A stretch of 64,000 nucleotides of DNA from Candidatus Binatia bacterium (GTDB lineage Bacteria > Desulfobacterota > Binatia > Bin18), in NCBI GenBank assembly GCA_022820725.1, contig JAJEFA010000014.1:62001-126000 (forward strand). The letters are read 5' to 3'. Below the pieces are notes generated by a model that worked only from the letters and a program-made list of their open reading frames with translations, was not told where the DNA came from and ran no database searches. A program made the translations under genes and the position numbers. Positions 42,569-48,447 of this stretch are shown one piece after another (position 1 is the first letter of the stretch; each line of letters starts with the position of its first letter).

Positions 42569-43534
42569 ATGGGTTCAGTAAACCACCGGGTCATCAGGAC
42601 GAATGGCATCAACATGCATATCGCGGAGCAGGGCCAAGGGCCGCTGGTCATTCTGTGTCACGGATTCCCCGAACTGTGGTACTCCTGGCGCCATCAATTG
42701 CCGGCCCTCGCCGCGGAGGGCTACCACGTGGTCGCCCCCGACCAACGTGGCTACGGGCAAACCGACAGCCCCGACGAGATAGAAGCCTATAGCCTCCTCC
42801 ACTTAACCGGGGATATGGTTGGCCTCGTCCAAGCCGTGGGTGCGGAACAGGCTGTCATTATCGGACACGACTGGGGGGCACCGGTTGCCTGGTTTTGTAG
42901 CTTGTTGCGGCCCGACCTCTTTCATGCCCTGGGGCTCCTCAGTGTGCCCTATTTCCCGCGCGCCGATAACCCGCCCTCGGAGGCTATGCAACTCGTTGCG
43001 GGAGAGCAGCAATTTTATCAGCAATACTTTCAAGAACCGGGGAAGGCCGAGGCCGAGTTTGAGGCGGATGTACGGACGAGCCTGCTCAAGTTTCTCTACT
43101 CCAACTCCGGAGACGCGCGGCCGGAGCACCGCTGGCAGTTTGTCTTCGGGAAGGCTGCGCAATGCCTCGACAGTACGACCGTCCCCGAGAGGCTGCCGCC
43201 GTGGTTGACGCCCCAGGACCTCGCCATCTTCACCCAAGAGTTTGAGCACACGGGGTTCCGCGGGGGGCTGAATTGGTATCGGAATGCTGACCGCACGTGG
43301 GAGTTGACGCCGTTTCTGCAGGGAGCGAAGCTACGACAACCGGCGCTGTTCATCGCTGGGGAGCATGATACGCTCATGACCCTCAACCGCCCGGCCATCG
43401 ACACCCTCGAAGACGTGATGCCCGACCTGAGAAAAAAGGTATTGCTCCCAGGGGCCGGCCATTGGATTCAGCAGGAACGCCCGACGGAGGTCAATGGATT
43501 GCTCCTTGAGTTCTTGGCCGGCTTGGACACCTAA
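42569..43534 (+). CDS. epoxide hydrolase (alpha/beta hydrolase fold)
   Basis: About 321 residues. HGFPELWYSWRHQLPAL (HGFP oxyanion motif, residues 31-34), DQRGYGQTDSP, the nucleophile D101 in IIGHDWGAPVAW, and a C-terminal His in GAGHWIQQERP are the signature of soluble epoxide hydrolases, where Asp rather than Ser is the nucleophile. The cap domain should supply two Tyr residues; YFQEPGKAEAEF is the usual cap motif. AGGAG lies 7 nt before the ATG. It is the sole cargo of a mobile cassette with target-site duplication, so it was gained by transfer. It opens epoxides to diols; the substrate is unknown. Confidence 0.93.
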   Translation: MGSVNHRVIRTNGINMHIAEQGQGPLVILCHGFPELWYSWRHQLPALAAEGYHVVAPDQRGYGQTDSPDEIEAYSLLHLTGDMVGLVQAVGAEQAVIIGHDWGAPVAWFCSLLRPDLFHALGLLSVPYFPRADNPPSEAMQLVAGEQQFYQQYFQEPGKAEAEFEADVRTSLLKFLYSNSGDARPEHRWQFVFGKAAQCLDSTTVPERLPPWLTPQDLAIFTQEFEHTGFRGGLNWYRNADRTWELTPFLQGAKLRQPALFIAGEHDTLMTLNRPAIDTLEDVMPDLRKKVLLPGAGHWIQQERPTEVNGLLLEFLAGLDT

Positions 43535-43696
43535 CCCCGCCCTGTCCCGCGCCCAAATTTGGGCAGTAAACCAGTTTTTCAATTCAAACTGATACACTAC
43601 CGAATAGATGGAAGCCCCCTGCTCTGCCACGACTCGCGGTCAGTTCGAGCCTTGGGAGTCAGCGAAACTTTGACTGCTCGACAAGAGTGGCAACAG

Positions 43697-43785
43697 CAGC
43701 CCAGCCGGACTCTCCCAGCCTGGAAAGGCCACGCCGGCTTTCTCATTATTCCAGCATAAGCCGGAATCCGGTATCTTTCAGCGGA
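43697..43785 (+). repeat. 88-bp repeat R2 at island position
   Basis: Direct repeat of R1 (41861-41948), sharing GACTCTCCCAGCCTGGAAAG and the terminal ATCTTTCAGCGG. The two copies bracket the vapC remnant, antitoxin and epoxide hydrolase cassette. Confidence 0.75.
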
Positions 43786-43973
43786 CTGGTCGAGGTATAG
43801 GGAAGGAGAGCCTTGGGTGAGGGTGGACAGAAAGAGTGAGAAAATAGTTGACTACAGTCGAAAAGCAAGTCAGGTTGTAAGGTGCTAAGATATAGAGGTT
43901 TTTATCGATTCAACGATTCTTATATTTATGCTCACACAACTTGATTGTAAAAATGGGGAACTTTAGGCAATAA

Positions 43974-44010
43974 AAAAGCCCGACCCCTCGCAGAGGCCGG
44001 GCTTCCTTCG
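43974..44010 (-). terminator. rho-independent terminator
   Basis: On the minus strand AAGCCCGGCC...GGGTCGGGCTTTTTTATT gives a GC stem followed by T6. It would stop leftward transcripts coming from the secreted-protein side of the island. On the plus strand the hairpin lacks a T-run. Confidence 0.8.
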
Positions 44011-44170
44011 GAGAACCATTTTCACACTTAGACTTGTGGAAAATCCGGGGCAGCCTTAGATGATATTCGATTATCGCGCTGTCCTTCGAGCCACCCAAAA
44101 ATCTTCGCGGTATCATTAGCAACCGCGTGAAGGACGAAGAGGAATAGATAGACAGGAAAGGAATCAATCC

Positions 44171-44506
44171 GTGAACTACAACTGTCCTCCATTTTATGTG
44201 AGGGTCTTCGCTACCCCCCTTGGACAGGACCTGTGGGATTTCCTCAACCAACCTTCAACCATTGCGGGAATGCAGGATGCGAGCGATCGGAGAAGGCCGG
44301 CTGTTGAATTTTTGGAGCAGGACCTACCTTCCCATCTGAGGCAAGAGGTCGCAAGAGACAGCGACGTAGACCTCATTAAACAGATGATTGGCAATATGGT
44401 GAGGCAGGTACTCGAAGGGAATGGTTACAGGCACCATTCGCACGGGCACCTAGTCCGGCCTGAGGGGGGACTCTTCAGGTCAGGGAGTCGCTATGTGTCA
44501 AATTAA
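44171..44506 (+). CDS. hypothetical protein, 111 residues
   Basis: GTG start with AAAGGA about 9 nt upstream. The sequence is globular, with DSDVDLIKQMIGNMVRQVLEGNGYRHHSHGHLVRPEGGLFRSGSRY at its C-terminus, a pattern (RQVLEGNGY, then GLFRSGSRY) that I have seen in small accessory and integron-cassette-type proteins, but there is no functional family. It sits in the accessory island, before the two-gene nuclease-like unit on the same strand. Confidence 0.6.
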   Translation: MNYNCPPFYVRVFATPLGQDLWDFLNQPSTIAGMQDASDRRRPAVEFLEQDLPSHLRQEVARDSDVDLIKQMIGNMVRQVLEGNGYRHHSHGHLVRPEGGLFRSGSRYVSN

Positions 44507-44598
44507 GGGGCCACTTTGCTGACGCACTATGACCAAGGGCGTCTTGCCGTATGATAGAGGGTTTTGGCGCTTACACCGTCTCAGGAGGGAAGAACCCA

Positions 44599-44784
44599 AT
44601 GAAGCGCAAGAAACGACAAAAGGAAGAGACCCGAGGCCGTCCCGGTCGTCCGATGGCGGAGAAGATTCCTGACACGCCGGAGAACATCATGAAGGCCATT
44701 CTTGGTACTCCCCCCAAGAAGCGGGATGAATGGGATTTTATGCAGGATGTGTCCAAGGCGGAACGGGAGAAATTAGCGGAGTGA
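44599..44784 (+). CDS. small basic protein with GRPGRP motif
   Basis: About 61 residues. It begins MKRKKRQKEETRGRPGRPMAEKIPDTPENI, a very basic head with an AT-hook-like GRPGRP, followed by an acidic C-terminal half. GGAGG lies 11 nt before the ATG. The stop is 2 bp before the start of the next gene, so the two are translated together. Size, charge and coupling would suit a DNA-binding partner or antitoxin for the downstream protein; this is inference. Confidence 0.7.
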   Translation: MKRKKRQKEETRGRPGRPMAEKIPDTPENIMKAILGTPPKKRDEWDFMQDVSKAEREKLAE

Positions 44785-44786
44785 GC

Positions 44787-45290
44787 ATGTCATTATCTCG
44801 AAACACCTTAACCACCATTCTGAATGAAGTTACTCAGTGGGCAACACAGGCAGATATCATGGGAGAACCTTGGCATGATGGAGAATGGGCACCGTATATA
44901 AAAGCCGCATTGGGAGCAGCAGGGACGGAGAAGGGCTACACCCCCTATTATACCATCCCCGACATTCAGAGCGAATTTTTGTATGACTTGATATGGGTAC
45001 GGGAAAATGAAGGGGAAAGAATTGTCAGTGTTCCCCTTGTTGCCGAAATCGAGTGGGGGAATCAGGGTGACGTGTGGGACGACTTTCAGAAACTACTCGT
45101 CGCCAGAGCAGGTGTTCGCGTGATGGTCTTCAATGGCTGGCCGGGGCTGCTAGAAGAATTACAAGCCCACGTTCATCAATATGCACACGGTGGAGACCGC
45201 TATTTGTTTGCTCAATACACCCTTGGCATTCCTGAGCATGAATTTGTGGTCGTGGAATCAGTCAAGCAAAATTGTTACCTTTCGCTATAA
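44787..45290 (+). CDS. putative restriction-endonuclease-fold protein
   Basis: About 167 residues. The middle contains FLYDLIWVRE, then VPLVAEIEWGNQGDVWDDFQKLLVARAGVRVMVF. The order Asp, Glu-x-Glu, then a helix with Asp and Lys resembles the core of PD-(D/E)XK nucleases, but the motif is not canonical (EIE in place of ExK). No family can be named with confidence. Coupled to the upstream GRPGRP protein by a 2-bp gap. The last 16 bp overlap a small ORF on the other strand. Confidence 0.7.
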   Translation: MSLSRNTLTTILNEVTQWATQADIMGEPWHDGEWAPYIKAALGAAGTEKGYTPYYTIPDIQSEFLYDLIWVRENEGERIVSVPLVAEIEWGNQGDVWDDFQKLLVARAGVRVMVFNGWPGLLEELQAHVHQYAHGGDRYLFAQYTLGIPEHEFVVVESVKQNCYLSL

Positions 45291-45361
45291 TTCCCCAACA
45301 AAATTAATGCAATAACGGTCATGGCGATGTTGATGCTGAAGCCAATCCAGATTGGGGTCAT
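45275..45361 (-). CDS. 28-residue single-helix membrane peptide
   Basis: A short frame starts MTPIWIGFSINIAM and ends LILLGNYSER, almost entirely one hydrophobic helix with a charged C-terminus. AAGGAGG lies 9 nt before the ATG, one of the strongest ribosome binding sites in the window, and the frame begins 20 bp after the stop of the secreted-protein gene on the same strand. These features argue for translation. It resembles small membrane regulators or type I toxin peptides in size, but has no identified homologue. Confidence 0.55.
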   Translation of the reverse strand: MTPIWIGFSINIAMTVIALILLGNYSER

Positions 45362-45381
45362 GGCCGTTTCCTCCTTCTTCT

Positions 45382-46359
45382 CTATTGCATCAGCAAGAAC
45401 AGCGAATCCTCAATAGCCTGTTCAAGCGCCTCTTGTGTTTCTGCTGTGACAGGGGGGTGAGGGGCTTCCAGCGTGGTCGCCGGACTCGTCGCAGATTGAC
45501 TGCTACGGGTGCCAGTGGTGGGATAGCGCTCATACGTTAAGTCTTCGGCTATCGAGTCAATAGCTGAGCGGGACAGGCAGTCCCCGTACGCCTCTCCGTA
45601 ATGACCGCTCACACGGTTGCCATCTGGCTCATAGAAAAGCCAGACTCGACACACGCTGCGTTCAACGTCCGCGAGATAATAGCTATGTCCAAGGGAGCCT
45701 AGTCCTGAAAAAAGGTATGTCGGCCACAAATATGTTCTTTGTGGCACATCTGCGACGCATGGTTTTACCACGGTATTTGCTGGACACTCTCCGAAGCGGT
45801 AGGTTTGCGTCGTGCGGCTGTTGGTGAAGCGCCATGTCCCCACAAATTGGCCGACTCCACTAGTTGCGGGAGGTGGTGGCAGCTCGCGGGACGGCGTGTA
45901 GTCGGTGATCGTAAAGCCCTGGGTGGACTCCTCCCACTCAACCGTCACCTGTTTGCCATCGGAGAGTGTAAGCGTGCCCTGCCCTGTTACCCCCTGGAGA
46001 AAGTTCGTGCCGAGCGTCTGTACCTCAAAAAACACCTGTGACTCGAACATGCCGTCCACATAGAGCGCAACATTATGGCGGCCGTCTCCTAATTCATTGT
46101 AGTTCCAGAGCAACCCAAAGCCGTTGTCTGTATCGCCACACGTGCCACGGGTGTCCAGCCGCTCCGATCCATACGGGACAAATTGCCGCGGCCCGCCGTT
46201 AAAACTAACCTCCAGTTCATCGGCATCACAGACCCACCCTGAGACGAGGCCCACACCGCTCTTGATTGACCCACGAGAGGGATTTTCTAAGCCAGCCCAT
46301 GCAGGCAAAACACAGAGAATGCTGGCGAATATCAACGCAATACTGAGGTGTGGTCCCAT
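45382..46359 (-). CDS. secreted protein with Cys-containing N-terminal domain
   Basis: 325 residues. A Sec signal peptide (about residues 1-22, cleavage near AWA) leads into LENPSRGSIKSGVGLVSGWVCDADELEVSFNGG, then GTCGDTDNGFGLLWNYNELGDGRHNVALYVDG. I know this beta-rich module with WVCDA and CGDTDNGFG from secreted proteins of environmental bacteria, but not its function. A second part (about 165-270) has several Cys, probably disulfide-bonded. The C-terminus is Thr/Ser/Pro-rich. AGGGGGGAGA immediately precedes the ATG. Confidence 0.75.
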   Translation of the reverse strand: MGPHLSIALIFASILCVLPAWAGLENPSRGSIKSGVGLVSGWVCDADELEVSFNGGPRQFVPYGSERLDTRGTCGDTDNGFGLLWNYNELGDGRHNVALYVDGMFESQVFFEVQTLGTNFLQGVTGQGTLTLSDGKQVTVEWEESTQGFTITDYTPSRELPPPPATSGVGQFVGTWRFTNSRTTQTYRFGECPANTVVKPCVADVPQRTYLWPTYLFSGLGSLGHSYYLADVERSVCRVWLFYEPDGNRVSGHYGEAYGDCLSRSAIDSIAEDLTYERYPTTGTRSSQSATSPATTLEAPHPPVTAETQEALEQAIEDSLFLLMQ

Positions 46360-46933
46360 TTCTCCCCCCTGACAGTAGAAGGATCAGACAAATAGGAAGA
46401 GGACAGGAGCGGCAGGTGCTAGAGGCGAAACGGAAGCCGCCGCCCGGCTGATCCAGATTGCCGGGCCGTGTTTTCATCGCGCAAATGTAATGCGAGGTCT
46501 CGCCTATTCGAGTGTACGGGTCATGACTCTCGCACAACTGAACTCTGTTGTATGCGGCGAGCGACCCGACATGCGGTAGTGTCTCACTTTGAAACTGCTG
46601 ACCAGAAAAAATGGGGCAGTCCGCCCTCTCCCTCGCTCCCTCTCAGGCATCGTGTTCTCCTCTCGGCTTCCGGACACCGCGCTGACGCGTATTCGGGAGG
46701 CCATTCGCCTCCTAACACGGCTCCCCACCGGTTGTCCCTAGTAATTTATGAGGAAATGATGAGGGGGGAGGAAAATTATGAGGGGGTGGTCTCGCTCCGG
46801 CTTGGCCCCAGGCCGAGGGGCGTCAGGCGGGAGCAGGGCTCCACTCTCACCGCCGGCTCTCGAACGGAAGGGAAGGACGGGGCGGGAGCGACGAAGAAAA
46901 ATCTCAAAGTGAGATCCTCCCGTTCTTTATCCA
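46360..46933. other. non-coding end of the accessory island
   Basis: 574 bp without a supported gene. The first 215 bp show no clear structure. The rest is a non-coding element with inverted ends at 46575-46921. Plus-strand open frames here are Arg/Ser/Gly-rich and have no convincing ribosome binding site. Confidence 0.5.
46575..46921. mobile_element. non-coding element with terminal inverted repeats (MITE-like)
   Basis: The left end GGTAGTGTCTCACTTTGAAA and the right end, read on the other strand as GGGAGGATCTCACTTTGAGA, match at 16 of 20 positions and include the exact block TCTCACTTTGA. The same ends occur in the epoxide hydrolase cassette at 42.4-43.6 kb. It is 347 bp, with no transposase and no visible target-site duplication (CGACATGC versus GTTCTTTA), so it is probably an old or rearranged copy. 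Confidence 0.65.
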
Positions 46934-47413
46934 TCAAGGCGCGATTCGACCTACATCGCCAGATTGCTGCAACAGGGCCTTCAGCTCACGCTCTTTTCGG
47001 CGCATGCGGACGGCTTCGCTGTCCGACACTTCGTGGTCGTAGCCAAGCAGGTGCAGAATACCGTGGATGAGCAGGGCGCGCAGTTCGTCGGCGAAGGCGC
47101 GTTTGCGCTGCCGGGCCTGCCGCCGGGCGGTGTCGATCGAGATAACCACATCGCCCAGAAGAGTCGGACAGTGTTCATCGGCCAGCGGAAACGACAACAC
47201 GTCTGTTGGCCGATCTTTGCGCCGATACTGACGATTCAGTTCATGGATGGTCCGATCCGTCACGAAGGCCAGACTCAGCTCGGCCTGTTTCAACTCCAGG
47301 TGACGCAGGATCGTTCGACTCCAGCGGCGGATCTGGGACCGATTCAGACCCGGCACTGTTCCGCTGATGTCTACGTTCAGACCGGGCCTGGAGGCGGTTA
47401 CGACGGAGGGCAC
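46934..47413 (-). CDS. ybeY: endoribonuclease YbeY
   Basis: About 159 residues. The zinc motif HGILHLLGYDH (H-x3-H-x5-H) near the C-terminus and the N-terminal part LNRQYRRKDRPTDVLSFPL define YbeY, needed for 16S rRNA 3' maturation and ribosome quality control. A GTG at 47411-47413 with AGGAA upstream is my preferred start; an ATG at 47458 is also open. In either case the gene overlaps the phoH 3' end by 170-220 bp in another frame. phoH and ybeY are usually adjacent and cotranscribed. Confidence 0.92.
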   Translation of the reverse strand: MPSVVTASRPGLNVDISGTVPGLNRSQIRRWSRTILRHLELKQAELSLAFVTDRTIHELNRQYRRKDRPTDVLSFPLADEHCPTLLGDVVISIDTARRQARQRKRAFADELRALLIHGILHLLGYDHEVSDSEAVRMRRKERELKALLQQSGDVGRIAP

Positions 47414-48437
47414 GACTTTCCTGGTTGCGGCGCTCCTGGGCTTCTTGGGCGCGTTCATAGGCAGTAATCACATCCTGAACGAGACGATGGCGGACCACGT
47501 CTTTTTCCGTGAAAAGCGTAAATTGAATCCCATCGACATCGCGCAGAATATGTCGGGCCTCTTTTAAGCCGGAGCGCGTCCCGGCGGGGAGATCGATTTG
47601 GGTGATATCACCGGTAATCACGGCTTTCGATCCGTAGCCCAGCCGGGTGAGGAACATCTTCATTTGCTCACGGGTCGTATTCTGCGCTTCGTCCAATATG
47701 ACAAAGGAATCATTAAGCGTCCGGCCCCGCATGAATGCCAGCGGAGCCACTTCGATAACACCACGCTCAATCATTTTTTGGGCGCGATCAAAGTCAACCA
47801 TGTCGTGCAGGGCATCGTACAAAGGCCGCAGATAGGGATTTATTTTTTCGGCCAGATCGCCCGGCAGAAAACCCAGCTTTTCCCCTGCCTCGACCGCAGG
47901 CCGGGTGAGGACAACCCGACTCACTTTCCGCTTCATCAGCTCGGCGACCGCGACGGCCATGGCCAGATACGTTTTGCCCGTGCCAGCAGGTCCAATACCA
48001 AACACAATATCGTAGTTGCGAATGGCATCGATATAGGCTTTCTGAGCAAGACTCTTGGGAGTAATGGTTCGGCGGTTGGACGACACATAGACCGTGTCGA
48101 GAAAAATATCCTGAAGGTTCGCCGTATGATCACGGCTGAGGATGCGAACCGCGTAATCCACATCACTCGGATAGACAGGATAGCCGCGTTGGATGAGGTC
48201 GTACAGTTGGGTCGCCACCCGACCCGCCAGGTCGCGCTGGGGCTCGTCTCCGGCAATGATGAGGGCGTTACCGGAGGCTGAGATTTTCACGCCGAGCGCG
48301 TTCTCCAGGCCGTGCAGATGCGCGTCGTGCTGGCCGAGGAGATCGCGTAAGAAGCGATGATTGCCAAACTCGATATGAGATGTTTCTGCTGTCACCTGTT
48401 CTACTTCAGCCAAGCAACCTCCATCAAAAGCGTACAA
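47241..48437 (-). CDS. phoH: PhoH-like ATPase (YbeZ)
   Basis: 398 residues. An N-terminal KH-like part (LGVKISASGNALIIAGDEPQ) precedes the PhoH ATPase domain, with Walker A GIGPAGTGKTYLAMAVA, Walker B VILDEAQNTTREQMKMFLTRLG, and SKAVITGDITQIDLP. The last 70 residues are Arg/Ser/Pro-rich and overlap the ybeY frame. PhoH (YbeZ) partners YbeY in ribosomal RNA processing. The gene starts 10 bp after the alaS stop. Confidence 0.94.
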   Translation of the reverse strand: MYAFDGGCLAEVEQVTAETSHIEFGNHRFLRDLLGQHDAHLHGLENALGVKISASGNALIIAGDEPQRDLAGRVATQLYDLIQRGYPVYPSDVDYAVRILSRDHTANLQDIFLDTVYVSSNRRTITPKSLAQKAYIDAIRNYDIVFGIGPAGTGKTYLAMAVAVAELMKRKVSRVVLTRPAVEAGEKLGFLPGDLAEKINPYLRPLYDALHDMVDFDRAQKMIERGVIEVAPLAFMRGRTLNDSFVILDEAQNTTREQMKMFLTRLGYGSKAVITGDITQIDLPAGTRSGLKEARHILRDVDGIQFTLFTEKDVVRHRLVQDVITAYERAQEAQERRNQESRALRRNRLQARSERRHQRNSAGSESVPDPPLESNDPASPGVETGRAESGLRDGSDHP

Positions 48438-48447
48438 CAGTTACGCT

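Larger units (their letters stand above)
42421..43609. mobile_element. transposase-less mobile cassette carrying an epoxide hydrolase
   Basis: Inverted ends GGTAGTGTAGCACTTTGAA (42429-42447) and, on the other strand, GGTAGTGTATCAGTTTGAA (43601 downward) match at 17 of 19 positions. They are flanked on both outer sides by the same 8 bp, GAATAGAT (42421-42428 and 43602-43609), a target-site duplication. The only gene inside is the epoxide hydrolase; there is no transposase. This is the layout of a mobile insertion cassette moved in trans by an insertion-sequence transposase. GG ends and 8-bp duplications occur in several IS families, so the helper cannot be named. Confidence 0.75.
43535..44170. 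other. intergenic part of the accessory island
   Basis: About 640 bp without a gene. In order it holds the right end of the mobile cassette (to 43609), repeat R2 (43697-43785), an AT-rich stretch around 43820-43960, a terminator (43974-44010) and a small GC hairpin (CGCGGT/ACCGCG near 44110-44133). A minus-strand open frame through the terminator is not credible. Confidence 0.6.

Noticed and set aside
41861..43785. R1/R2 as attachment sites of an integrative element
   Set aside because: There is no integrase and no tRNA gene at either copy, and the repeats are only about 80% identical with internal REP-like symmetry.
43910..44251. Minus-strand frame of 113 codons in the accessory island
   Set aside because: It runs through the rho-independent terminator at 43974-44010 and overlaps a better-supported plus-strand gene.
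46468..47070. Plus-strand frame of 200 codons between the island and ybeY
   Set aside because: It crosses the non-coding element and the end of ybeY, is Arg/Ser/Gly-rich, and lacks a ribosome binding site.
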